64,000 nt of DNA from Schistosoma mansoni (Eukaryota > Platyhelminthes > Trematoda > Strigeidida > Schistosomatidae): positions 8,843,711 through 8,907,710 of the forward strand of contig NC_031496.1 in NCBI RefSeq assembly GCF_000237925.1, in the 5' to 3' direction. Position numbers and translations under genes: made by a program. Of the stretch, positions 10,401-20,469 are shown one piece after another (the first letter of the stretch is position 1; each line of letters starts with the position of its first letter). The notes under the pieces were generated by a model. That model ran no database searches, had not been told where the DNA came from, and saw nothing but the letters and a program-made list of their open reading frames with translations.

Positions 10401-13400
10401 AGATCAAAAGAACTGGGCCCTTATAAAAATTGATAACAAATATTGTAATTGAATATGAAGCATTCCCATATTGTAAAACATCCAGTCATCTTAAATAACT
10501 AATTAAATGAAAGAAGGACCTGACACATATGACACTGATCACCACCTAATAATCAATCAATTGTAAATACATCTCAGTCCTACAGGAGGTCAGTCACGGC
10601 ACGGATAACTCAGTGGTAACGTCTCTGACTGTGAAGCCATGTGACACGGTATCGAATCGGTCAGGGAGAATCAGTTCCCTCAAGATTACACCTTGCTGAC
10701 CAGTGCCAAGTAGTACGAAACCTAGGTCCAGAGTTTCCTGTTGACTACCTCCAACCACCATCTCATTTTAACACAGTGGACGCAATGTCGAGTCACCTAG
10801 ACTATTGAGCACACTACAACTTAGCCAATAGGATTCGACCTGCACTAAGGAGGACCTGAAATACATGACAGTGATTACCACCCAGTGACCAATCTATTGT
10901 AGAAAGAAAAAAGATTAGTAGATCGGTAAAAAGAATTGTGAATTTATAATCACTGAAATTGTTTCCGGTTCTGATTTTCATCATGTTAAAGTAAAGCATA
11001 CGTTATGGAAGTGAGGTTTTCAAAATCAGGAATTAAATTGTATTTTTTTGAGCTAATATTCTAGTAAACGTAAGCTTATGCTCAAGAATCAATAGTAAGG
11101 CGTTGCGATCAGTTTATCTTATTTATCCCCGAACCGAATATTTGCTAAGTGTTCTCACTGCATAATTTGTTGATTATTACCAACTTATTTCTAATAGAAT
11201 ATGCTTTTGATCGGTGTAAAGATGATGTCAATGAAACTAAATATTGCAGTGATGCAGTCTCTAAAAATAAATGTTATGATGAAGCGAAATATGCCATACC
11301 TTTTTGCAGACGTACATGTGGTAGATGTTTTCGGGCCGGTTCAATAGGAATATCAACACCTCCAAAAAAGTGTAAGTTTAAATTCCAATGTATGAATTCA
11401 GTTTTGGAAAATTATTTAAAATTGTAACTCAAACATTTAGTAATATGTTGTCAGATAACAAGTAAATGAAATCTTACTTGGGAAACTGTTATATCTAGAG
11501 CTTAGATTCTTAGTATGTCGCGTAATACTTGAGCACTCGAACGATAAAACCCTCCCAAGTCGCAAAATGAGAAGCCAGAAGCCTAGTGAGTATGAATGTT
11601 AGTCCCAAAACAGTGTCAAATGTAGTACAAAAATCTCATATATTTACAGTTTTTTGACTGAAAGTAAATCATCATTTCGGACAACCAATAGGCACATAGG
11701 GGGGTCTTCTTAATCATCCAGTAGGGACATTCTAGAATGTTCTTCTAGCGGTGATTGGATGGAATGTCTTCGGCCCTTTCTGGGCTTCTTGAGGCCTACC
11801 TTGAGTTTGCCAACGAGCTATCCTTACAGAAACATATACTGGAAACATATGGAGGCTCAGGTTTTACACATCCTGTAAGCAAATTTACTGATTTAAAAAC
11901 ACAAGTTGATTATTAAAGATTCTGAATAAGTTTAAAATATCTAATGAAATAACAAAGATCATATTTTCGGATTCAAACTTCAATTAATTGTTTTATCAGC
12001 AGTTGTTAGCATTGTATTTAAATCGAACTGGATGAAAACCAGGGTAAAACTAAATAGCTGTTTACAACAACACACTTTATTCGAATTACAAAGGCGAATA
12101 TAACTATGTTCGATATTTTCAATCAACTGAATGTATCAATCTAATGCTCTCTTGACTATGCGGTAACCAATAATATCATACCTTTTCTTTGAGTTATGTT
12201 AATTGTTCTACAAGCTTGGCTATAGCAGTTAGGATTTGTTACGAGTTTCCGATTTCTTGATATTTAAAACTCATTCACAATAGTTCGATATCTTGCTTGT
12301 GGGCTATTTTATCATTCCAAAAAGATTCTGTTTTGATTTACTGCATCTTCTTACGTGATGAACTTTATTTTCACTGAAGGCAGTATTCAACCTCCACATA
12401 ACGTAAATTTCATCAAGAGTATTTCGCTTATTAATTGGAACAATTTAAATGTTAAAATCATTAATTTACTTGAACAAATACTTGCTTACTATGACGTTTT
12501 TACGAGCTAAAGTTTGATATTATCTTTAAATAAAGTTTGGTCTAGTAGTAAGTTGTGATATCACCACGCTTTAGTTTTCAGCCATAGGTAATTATTAAAA
12601 GGATACATAGGAAGATAGGTGAGTTGAAAGTTTTCTCAGTAAACTTATGAAAATTACGGAGAATAAGACTAATGTTTCATCATGAATCAAGTCTCTTCAG
12701 CAGTGCTCGCTCTATAGGAACAAATGCAAGACATTTAACCCTCAGTATGAACGTATCATTTTTGAACCACTGATTTGACATTCAGTGATACTTGTTCCCA
12801 CATTCAACAAATTTGATACCGTTGCCAGTATTAGTAACTGTATCACTTTTAATACCGCTTGGCTCCAACGATTACGGTTCCTTACTATAACTTCAAAAAG
12901 CCCTCTCAAAATGAGTTAATAATCAACAACTAGTTGTTATTAAAATACGTTTACAGGGTTTATCAAGCCCGTCAAATTGTAGATAGTGTACATGTCAGCT
13001 AACAGAAGAAAAACAGGGATACTGGAAATTATACTAGATTTTGACAATATCACTAGATAATTCAAGAATAATTAGATATTTAATACAATTCCCATCCTTT
13101 AAAAGTTTCAATAAAATGAGAACAATACAATTAGGAAAATTGTCTTTACGAATAAGAAAATCGGGGGAGAAAGTATAAATTCATTTTATTTCAGCCAACA
13201 AACCATAAGCCACATATCACCAAATGCACAGGACAAAAAAACAGAAAATTCAAATGCCAACGCTGACAATTTACTCTATATAATTGATTCACATTTTCCC
13301 AAATAGAATTTTGGTGCCAAATCCTGATGATTTTTGGGTTTCGAACAATATAGGAGGTTTCAGAAGTATTTATCAATAAAATAGGGCAAGGTAAATAAGT

Positions 13401-16400
13401 CAGTGAGTTTTCAAACCTGCCCGCCGTTTCGTTTTAGCGACCTTGAACGGCCTGACACGAGGCGGTCATTCCTTATTTGAGTTGTTGGGGATCGGGGAGT
13501 CCATTTTGAATTTTCCCGCTGAAATTTTCAATGTAATTAACCTTGTAGTAATTAATTCACAATCTAGATATGACAAAACTGTTCATTTAGGATATCTAGA
13601 ATCTCTTTAATATAACAGCGTTGTGTTTGAATAAATAAAATTAATTCAACGCATTTCATGTGGTCCCAGTGCTTTAAAATATTAATGTAATCTAAGTAAT
13701 TTATACAACTTCTTTCGTTTTTAGTATGTCAAGATGTGGAGATTAATATGTGCGAAACCTACGTTAAAGAAGGATATTGTCACTTTGATGGTTGGACCAA
13801 GTTAAATTGTCAGTATTCCTGTAATCTTTGTCCATCACCTGATGTCGTCAAGAGACAAGTTGAAACAAGTGATGTAAGAGCATATTTAGAAGCTTATCGA
13901 AAAGGTGATTGTTTCAACAGGTATGATGATCTACGGTGTGAAGTATTTGCTGAACGTGGTGATTGTCGTACAAATCCTGGTTTCATGTCTAGTCAGTGTA
14001 CTCAGTCATGTGGTTTATGTCCAGATGTAGAAAACCAGCGTCCAAATGGTAGTTATACTCAGTCTTCCAATACAATACGTTTACCGGCACCTTGTCGTAA
14101 TTATATTGATGATCAACGTTGTGATGCCCTTGCTAAAGAAGTAAATTTCCTTTCTTTTTTCGGGTTAGTTTATATCAGGTCTGAATGCATTCTTTGAAAA
14201 TGCACCAGATTATAAGAAAAATATATTTTATCAATATGGAAAGTACATATGTTGTGTATGTTCTCTAACATCCTTTGTTAATTATATGAACCTTCATAGT
14301 TATCAAAATGGTTGTAGCTAAATGAACTTTTTCTTTCAGTCTTACAGTAAGCTGTAGTCAATTTAACCATGATGGTGTAAGCTGAGAAACCTGATTAATC
14401 ATTTTGTTATCTTTACTTAATTGTTGAATCTTACTATCATTGTTTTACAACAGATAAGTTATTAAGATTTTAGAATTTATCTAATGAATAATTTTAAGTT
14501 AATTAGATAATCAGAATGGATTTTTGTGGAGATTTCAGTATTTTCATAGTTGAAAGCATGAGTCAATTGAAGCTAGACCACCAAGGAAAATCTGGAAGCA
14601 CTGGATGGCCGTTTCCACAAAACCTCTTCTGATAATAATATATTTGTAATATCCCAGTGAGTAGAAGTGGCTTACACTGAGTCACAAAACGTTAAAAAAT
14701 TTGAAAACATAGTTTTTCTACACATTGAGATATAACAAATACATTATTTATTGATCTGATTAGTATTGCTTGCTTGATTTAGATTAATATATATGAAGAG
14801 TTTGTAAATATTTATCTTATGTTTACTGGGTATAATTTACGTGTTCCTTTTTGTGTATATTACGTATGGTTTTGTTATCTCATTAAAAACATTATGATTA
14901 TGTTTATCTGATAGCCTAAACAGAAGCACTTGAAACAGTACGTTAAAATTTTAGTAAAGAATCCAACAAAAATTCATCTAGATCCATTTGACTGACAAGT
15001 AGAATGAAATTGATATTTTGATTTTCATTGCATTCATCAACTAAGTATCGCGTTCTGTCTAATGCCCTCAAATGCCCTGGTACGGCCGAGAGTGGGGAGA
15101 GTGTACTCTCCCTCTCGAAATGCTCTCACATGGCCACGCGAATATATAGCCTCTGTCAGGGAAGTCCTACTCACTGCCTTATCGTGGCAGGGGTTTTGTC
15201 TACGAAATTGAAAGGACGAAGAGCGAATGTCCGGCACTTTAACCGGGTTGATTGATACGGCGCGTCCACCTAAGGGAGTTGGAAAACCCTGATTCCAAAC
15301 CAATGGTGCACATGGGCTCCAGTATCCTGAGGGAACAAATGGCGTATGAACCAATCATCGATCACCGGCTACCATGGGACTACATCTCCTCACGATGCTC
15401 CACTGCCTTGTGGATTAGGCTTTTAGGTCAAATGCTCCGGGTGTGGCCCCCTAAGAAAACCACCTGCTTCGGTCTGGGCTCCAGGGCAGTATCGCAGCTC
15501 TCACACAAATCAAATGAGATGGGTGTGGCGCACATATATCTGGTGCTCCTTTGTACCAATATTTGTGTTCAAATAAATAAATAATAATATGTTCTGTCTA
15601 ATATCAGCATTATTACTACATAGTATCATTGTAGAATATATCTGTATTGTATATTATCATGTCTATGGATAATGTTTAATACGTGAACATTTTTATCGAA
15701 ATGTCACCGAAAAACACATTAACTTCACAGTAAGCTATCAATTATACTTCGACTGAAATTCTATTTGAAATAAAAAGTCAAGTTTATGAACAATTATCAA
15801 CCAATTTTAATCATAATAATTTATCCAATTAATAGTTGAAAGCATGAGTCAATTGAAACTAGACCACCATGGAAAACCTGGAAGCACTGGATGGCCGTTT
15901 CGTCCTATTGTGGGACTCCTCACCTGTGAGCATCCACGACCTAACCTCGTGAGATTCGAACCCAGGATCCACCAGTCTCGCGTCAGAGCACTTAATCGAT
16001 AGACCACTGAGCCGGCATCCATGGTGTTTATGTCTAACTTCAACCAATCCACGAAGTTGAGCAACCGTTCACCAATTGTCTTAAGTGAGTTTCTGCTGAG
16101 GAGTCCCACAATAGGACGAAACGGCCGTCCAGTGCTTCTAGGTTTTCCTTGGTGGTCTGGCTTCAATTGACTCATGCTTTTAACTATGAAAATATATTAT
16201 TCACGAGTATCAATCTACCCAGTACTCAATTTATTTGAATATACTAATCACAGTTTATTCACAACTAATAATGTCAAGCTCTTCATAATCCGTATCTTAT
16301 ATTTAGTTTATTAAGCGATTAGAACATAGGATCCTTTTGATTTACGATAAAATAAAATTCAATAATCATATCACCGAGTTTTTTTCGGTATGACTGATGT

Positions 16401-19400
16401 GCCTATAAAGATCCCCAGATATGGATAGAAAGCTTGTTCAGTGTTCCTTGATCTTCAATATTTTCTCAGCTTGTGTCTCTAGTTCATAAAGACCAACTTC
16501 GAAACTCACAAATGTTTAGTAACCACTCAAAAAAAACAATAACCAAATTCTGACTAGTGGCTGTAATAGATATGGATTATCTTATTTTGATTTCAAATCT
16601 AACTAATAGAGCATAAATATATATCGCAATTAAAACAGTTACCAGCCAGTAGAAACATGTTTCGATGCACTATCATGAGAATTGAATAAATTTAAGAATG
16701 TATCCTCCAATGATATATATGCAATGGTCTATCAATGAGAATTTCAAATCCTAGATTTGATTCCTGATGGAATGGTAGATACAAATTCCTGAATAGTCTT
16801 ATTCAGTGCTTACTTATTACAAATGAAGTTATATTTGTGTTCATTTCAGAACAAGAACTTCAACTTTGAATATTGACAAAAACGTTATCATATAAATTAT
16901 TCTATTGTCATACGTAACCCCTAAAATCATTTAACCGTAATGAGGTGGTTTTTCTATCTAAACCATGAAATAAGACAAGCTATTAAATAAATTCTCAATG
17001 TAGTGTACATCTCAATATCGATTAAGTTTCGATAAATTTTTTATTATTTTAGGGTAAATGTTTTGGTACTACATTAAAACAATGTCTTGGTTCATGTAAT
17101 AAGTGTGGTGATAATTATCAACGTCAAACTACTGAAATTCCTCATACTACAACAACCAATATTATCAATAATAATAAGTCATTATTGTCACTTGAATGTG
17201 AAGATCAATCATTATTATGTTCATATTATAAAAATACTTCAGAATGTAAAACAAATAAAATTATTATGTTGGAAATGTGTCCTAAGACTTGTGAATCTTG
17301 TGAAACAAACTGTGAAGATATTGATTCATTAAGTGTGTGTAATGATCTTGTTCAACGTGGTTACTGTAACTTATCAAAACCACATACTCAAAGATGTAAG
17401 AAAAGTTGCGGTATTTGCAAAGATACGAAAGTTTTGAAGACAAATTCATCCATGTCCAATAATAGGACTAGTGTAATTGTATCAAACAGGACAACAGAAA
17501 TTGGTAAGATTATCAGTACTACAACAGTAGCTCCAACAAATTCTGTTACTTTTTCTACAACAAAAGATAGTTTAAATGGTATTGAAATGACGTCTACAAT
17601 ATCTAGAACAGCAGAAATCTCAAGCAGAAAACCATCATCGAAACATAAATTTGTAACTAAAAGAACGTATTTACCGTCAGAATGTAAGTCACGATATTTT
17701 TAAACAATCCACCAAATTTTCAATCTCTAAATTTCAAAAATAGATCACTTTTTGTAATCATCTATTGTTTATCCGCTTGTTGGTTTAAATCAGATGCCTC
17801 ATGAAATACATATTTACTTAATATTAACAGAACAAGTGAAAAATTCTAATTGACTTAACCCTAAACATTTAATAAGTCTAGTTTAGTGTCAGGAGTGGGA
17901 TTCGAACCCACGCCCACAGAGTGGATTATATATTTAATAGTCCGTTTTAATTAAACAGCTCAGTGTAAATCAAGGCATTAGAAAGTTGGATATCAGTCCA
18001 TTTTTCATTTAAAAAAAAGTAATATACTGCTCGTCGGTGGTGAAATCGAAATATTAGTTGCTTGGTGGTCTATATTCTTTACTTATTCAGTCGATAAACT
18101 TGACTTAAGTGAACTATTTCACATACTTTTACTGAAGCTTCACTGATCGAAAGATATCGATTTAACTTAACTTGAAAATAAACAGATGTGCTATTGTCAG
18201 ATAAATCAGTTTGATGCCAGAAAGTGTTCTACATGTTTTATGACTGTTAAAGAAGTATTTCTAAAGTTCCTCGTGTAATCTACCTATCCATTTTAAATTT
18301 GAAGCTAGGAGCAGAAACACAGAATAAGCTGTGAACTGACTGTAATAATTAAGTAAAGTAACATATATTTTTCTGGTTAGCGTTTTTGGATCTGATGCAG
18401 ATATGAAGGCGTGGATCGGCAAAGCGAGAGCAGAATATTTACAACTGAAGAACATCTGCAACTCAAAACAATTGTCAACCAACACCAAGATCAGAATTTT
18501 CAATACAAATGTGAAGACAGTTCTACTGTATGGGGCGGAGACGTGGAGGAGTACGAAAGCCATCATCCAGAAGATACAGGTGTTTATCAACAATTGTCTA
18601 CGCAAGATACTTCGGATCCGTTGGCCAAAAACTATCAGCAACAACCTACTGTGGGAGACAACAAACCGGATTCCAATGGAGGAAGAAATTAGGAAGGAGT
18701 GCTGGAAGTGGATAGGACACACATTGAGGAAATCACCCAACTGCGTCACAAGGCAAGCCCTCACATGGAATCCTGAAGGCCAAAGGAGAAGTGGAAGACC
18801 AAAGAACACATTACACCGAGAAATGGAGACAGATATTAGAAGAATGAATAAAAATTGGATAGAACTAGAAAGGAAGGCTCAGGACAGAGTGGGTTGGAGA
18901 ATGCTGGTCGGTGGTCTATGCTCCATTGGGAATAACAGACGTAAGTAAGTAACACATATTTCGATTGCAGAATTAAATATTTTATGGGGATAAATTGACA
19001 ATGTTATATCAATCAGTTAATTGAAGCTAAAATTGAATCAATATAATGTATGAAATGCTCATTCTCCTCTTAAATACGATAGTAGGGATAACTTATATAG
19101 TTAAACTGAGCTTTGTTCTTGAATTAAAAACTGCAATTGTCTTGAGAATCGAATATTATTCACAATCATTTTCTCATTATAAATAACTACTTTGTCCTCT
19201 GAAGGGCATGACAGTAACTGCTGTATAATAAGTGATTAAGGTAACATAGAATCACAGATTTTTGTGATATTATGAAATGGAAGAGTAAAAGCGAATTTTT
19301 TCGTTCATATTTCTTCATTATAACTACACTTATACTCAAATATAACTTTTTTTTGTTCTATAGATTCTGAGGACAAACAAGAATGTATCGATCGATACCC

Positions 19401-19533
19401 GAAGACATCATGTGTCGCTTGGAAAAACACAGGTTACTGTAATTTTCCACATGTTTCCAAATTATGCTTAAAAACATGTCACTTATGTAAAACTATTGAA
19501 TTGTTAAGTAAATATCGACCACTGATAATTTAA
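4412..19533 (+). CDS. astacin-family zinc metalloprotease with seven ShKT domains (5' partial)
   Basis: Seven exons join in frame: 4412-4615, 8369-8501, 10066-10143, 11198-11371, 13725-14140, 17053-17683 and 19364-19533, giving 601 visible residues. All junctions have AG/GT sites and consistent phases. The first exon holds the astacin zinc signature [19 protein letters not shown] (visible residues 6-24): three His ligands and the catalytic Glu. The usual Met-turn SVMHY reads SISLY (61-65), so the Met is absent while the Tyr is kept. A short Cys-rich segment follows at residues 114-138. Seven six-cysteine ShKT domains come next: one in exon 4, two in exon 5, one across the exon 5/6 junction, two in exon 6 and one in the last exon. 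A Ser/Thr-rich linker precedes the last. The family consists of secreted or membrane-bound peptidases; extracellular matrix or host-protein cleavage is inference. The signal peptide, prodomain and catalytic N-terminus are not seen in 1-4411. Confidence 0.92.
4616..6127. other. astacin intron 1, left part, with a possible old inverted-repeat element
   Basis: This is intronic. A loose inverted similarity links about 4766-4800 (GGTGAGACTACAATTTACGG) to the reverse strand of about 5520-5560 (GGCGAGACTATAATTAATGG), suggesting a decayed element of about 0.8 kb. The frames at 4687-4959 (+) and 4986-5309 (-) lie inside it and match nothing I recognise. A small palindrome (ATGGCTCCA ... TGGAGCCAT) sits near 5293-5322. 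Confidence 0.3.
6235..6370. repeat. family A fragment inserted in Penelope-like arm
   Basis: A 136-bp piece starts ATAGAAGGGGTTTTGTGGAG and ends GCTTTCAACTATG. It is bounded by perfect 12-bp direct repeats ATATATATAGTT at 6223-6234 and 6371-6382. The element's other arm shows the uninterrupted sequence, so the insertion is younger than the Penelope-like element. Inside is GTCC/GGAC, GAAA and GGCCGTC, the 3' part of a hammerhead core; CTGAGGA is truncated to GTGA. The flanks fold into a hairpin (CATAGTTGAAAGCGTGAG against its complement). Confidence 0.85.
6619..7386 (-). pseudogene. Penelope-like RT C-terminal end plus GIY-YIG endonuclease (fragment)
   Basis: The open frame encodes 255 residues. 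The N-terminal third ([19 protein letters not shown], then [13 protein letters not shown]) resembles the thumb/linker after the Penelope reverse transcriptase. The middle has a Cys-rich GIY-YIG-like start ([20 protein letters not shown], about residues 143-162) followed by the AREH motif. The catalytic palm with YADD is absent. It begins right at the inner edge of the right arm and is open to its end, so it could be translated as a fragment but cannot be an autonomous enzyme. It is a transposon remnant, not a host gene. Confidence 0.8.
7636..7894 (+). mobile_element. possible solo LTR fossil
   Basis: The segment begins TGTCTG and ends GGCACTACA, with a TATAAATA-like box near 7661 and AATAAAA near 7788. 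The last 55 bp or so (GTATCATAACGGTTATCGAC onward) recur at about 19640-19690, so this is an interspersed repeat end. No convincing target duplication and no internal region were seen. The family is not identified. Confidence 0.4.
8600..9290. repeat. diverged family A relative (foldback, tRNA-like)
   Basis: Near 8636 AACCTGGAAACACTGGATGG faces its complement CCATCCAGTGTTTTCAGGTT near 9192-9210. A tRNA-like B box (GGTTCCAATCC) lies near 9122. The right arm keeps a hammerhead-like skeleton (CTGAACAGTCCC, AAGGAC, CATCCAGTG) with the GAAA lost. The outer flanks TTATGATCTC...TTAAAAC...CAACAATCTCCA occur twice as direct copies (about 8848-8880 and 9238-9270). This is an old, decayed member. Confidence 0.6.
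9890..9955 (+). repeat. family A end fragment
   Basis: This is an isolated left end of family A: AAAGGGTTTTGTGGAGATTT through TGAGTCAATTGAAGCTAG. It matches the ends at 6240 and 14520 and stops abruptly. It is intronic within the astacin gene. Confidence 0.7.
10517..10900 (+). repeat. tRNA-derived SINE with terminal direct overlap and decayed hammerhead
   Basis: Near-identical 50-bp segments bracket the unit: AGGACCTGACACATATGACA at 10517 and AGGACCTGAAATACATGACA at 10851, each ending in CAAT(CAATT or CTATT)GTA. Just inside is a tRNA-like block, with an A box near 10604 (GATAACTCAGTGGTAACG) and a B box near 10649 (GGTATCGAATCGG). It is followed by a hammerhead-like segment. The layout (tRNA head, hammerhead, unit overlapping at both ends) matches the Sm-alpha copy at 33406, but the sequence differs, so it is a separate family. 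Confidence 0.65.
10690..10740 (+). ncRNA. decayed hammerhead-like core
   Basis: CTGACCA (10696-10702) stands where CTGANGA is required. GTGCC, loop and GTAC follow as a weakened stem II, then CGAAA (10716-10720), self-complementary CCTAGG as stem III, GTC (10726-10728) and CAGAG. The order and spacing fit a type I hammerhead, but the invariant G of the core is C and stem II is imperfect, so cleavage is not expected. Confidence 0.5.
11640..11835 (+). repeat. family D repeat fragment, copy 1
   Basis: GATTGGATGGAATGTCTTCG, then CCCTTTCTGGGCTTC and GAGGCC, resembles GATTGGCTAAGGCTCTTCGG ... CCTTTTGGGCCTCTGGAGGC at about 36236-36290. The two copies are diverged. The family is not identified; an LTR-element fragment is possible. 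Confidence 0.4.
11836..13724. other. astacin intron, nothing recognised
   Basis: AT-rich intronic DNA between the exons ending 11371 and starting 13725. A GC-richer patch at about 13420-13510 (GCCCGCCGTTTCGTTTTAGC) stands out but matches nothing I can name. Confidence 0.4.
14507..14636. repeat. short family A copy with both outer termini
   Basis: The left end ATAATCAGAATGGATTTTTG is the inverse of the right end CAAAACCTCTTCTGATAAT, giving terminal inverted repeats. Only the left arm interior (GAAAGCATGAGTCAATTG to GGAAGCACTGGATGGCCG) is kept. The tRNA-like block, the hammerhead core and the other arm are gone. It is useful because it defines the outer ends of the family. Confidence 0.75.
15064..15590 (+). 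repeat. family B retroposon, copy 2, with target duplications
   Basis: The element runs from GCCCTCAAATGCCCTGGTAC to a tail of TTCAAATAAATAAATAATAA. It is bounded by perfect 12-bp repeats GTTCTGTCTAAT at 15052-15063 and 15591-15602. The tail and duplications are the signature of target-primed retroposition. Several frames of about 100 codons cross it on both strands and are not conserved between copies, so it is treated as noncoding. No tRNA-like promoter was found at its head. Confidence 0.88.
15833..16188. repeat. family A foldback tRNA-like retroposon, copy 2
   Basis: The left end TAGTTGAAAGCATGAGTCAA is the inverse of the right end TTGACTCATGCTTTTAACTA. The tRNA-like block is on the minus strand here (GATTCGAACCC near 15954, the complement of a B box). 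The right arm has a complete hammerhead core on the + strand; the left arm has the same core on the minus strand with GTGAGGA for CTGAGGA. The frames at 15849-16175 are shadows of the repeat. Confidence 0.8.
16090..16137 (+). ncRNA. hammerhead ribozyme core in family A right arm
   Basis: CTGAGGA starts at 16096. Stem II is GTCC (16103-16106) with GGAC (16114-16117), then GAAA (16118-16121), CGGCCG as a short stem III, and GTC (16127-16129) followed by CAGTGC. All core bases are intact. Stem I is shorter than at 2799 (CTG/CAG) because the upstream side has drifted. Predicted cleavage is after 16129. Confidence 0.65.
17885..17985 (-). pseudogene. tRNA-Leu-like pseudogene
   Basis: On the minus strand the 3' end has a perfect T-arm (GTGGG TTCGAAT CCCAC) followed by TCCTGACA, the usual 3' acceptor half of a leucine tRNA. 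Upstream is a long variable-arm-like segment (CACTCTGTGGGC), an anticodon-arm-like GGACTATTAAAT and a degenerate D-arm (GAGCTGTTTAATTAAAACGG). The 5' acceptor strand no longer pairs. It is best read as a decayed tRNA copy or SINE head in an astacin intron. Confidence 0.6.
18372..18957 (+). mobile_element. RTE-type LINE 3' end (5'-truncated)
   Basis: A 181-codon frame (18403-18948) encodes the C-terminal end typical of RTE-clade reverse transcriptases: [20 protein letters not shown], a [11 protein letters not shown] motif, [12 protein letters not shown], and the ending [18 protein letters not shown]. It closes with a TAAGTAAGTAA tail, and imperfect flanking copies AGTAACATATATTT / AGTAACACATATTT fit a target duplication. 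The catalytic domain is absent. The minus-strand frame at 18261-18809 is a shadow. It sits in the last astacin intron. Confidence 0.85.
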
Positions 19534-19958
19534 TTGTACTTTTACTCTATTCTAACTTTATATTTCATTGTATTTCCGTTTCATTTCTTATCCTTTGACA
19601 ATGTTACATTGCATTCATCAATTATATTTTATACTAATGATTTGTATTATAACGGTTATCGAGGTGAGCGATTAACGAAGCACGGCACTACATATTAACA
19701 ATATTCATGTTATGTCTAAATTGAATATCATCTGTTTCTTTTCATAGGAAAAGTTTGTTGAATTACAATACGACTTTTCTTCCTTTTAAAAAAAGAAAGA
19801 CACTATGTACATGCTTCTATTTGTAATTCTTTTACATTGTTATGTAATTATGTGTAGATCTTTGCACAAAAGAATCTATATATCAAATAGAGATTATCAT
19901 CATAAAACCTGAATGTCACAACGATAAATTGTGACACAATGTTGCAGAAAATGTACCG

Positions 19959-19990
<32 letters not shown>

Positions 19991-20004
19991 GAGAGAGAGA
20001 GAGA
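19959..20004. repeat. (TA)n(GA)n microsatellite
   Basis: About 14 TA units at 19959-19986 are followed by about 8 GA units ending at 20004. It lies 0.4 kb beyond the astacin stop codon. Confidence 0.95.
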
Positions 20005-20468
20005 CTTTAAAGTGGCAACTTTATTCCGTTAGCTACATGAACTAAATGACTATGAAGTTCATCATTGTCCTACGTATACACATCAGTATGGATAGCAAGA
20101 TTCCAGTCACCTTTGTTGATGTGATTTTTTTTTAAGTAAACAAAATTGGAAGAAATCCTACAAATGTATATAGAAATCTGTCTTGTTAAAAAAAATACTA
20201 GGGATAGTATATAAATCCAGAGTCTCTAAAATCACATTTTTGACAGATTAGTATCGAGTATGAAGACTGGAAAATTGTGCAAGCAGTGCTTGAGAGACAT
20301 GAGAATGGTGAAGGATGAGGAAGACTATGAACAAACGGCTCAGTAAATATATAAGGTGGGTTTAAACTTAATCGTGATGGAAATCAATAAAAATTAACAG
20401 TACCTTGAGAGTGAAATTTCAAAAGTCTGATAGATGAGTTTCGGTTGCTTTATACTAAATCACTCAAT
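20005..20468. other. astacin 3' flank, nothing recognised
   Basis: AT-rich sequence between the microsatellite and the first LINE fragment. No gene or clear polyadenylation signal was assigned. The 55-bp repeat end seen at 7838 recurs earlier, at 19640-19690. Confidence 0.35.
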
Positions 20469-20469
20469 A

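Noticed and set aside
11149-11197. Signal-peptide-like start ([19 protein letters not shown]) before an ShKT exon, suggesting a separate small secreted toxin-like gene
   Set aside because: The hydrophobic stretch is the polypyrimidine tract translated. The exon starts at 11198 after AG and its phase fits the upstream astacin exons.
15037-15354. 105-codon minus frame and overlapping + frames at 15028-15584
   Set aside because: They lie in a family B retroposon. The frames are not kept in the other copies and both strands are equally open.
18261-18809. 182-codon minus-strand frame
   Set aside because: It is the antisense shadow of the RTE-type LINE C-terminus encoded on the + strand.
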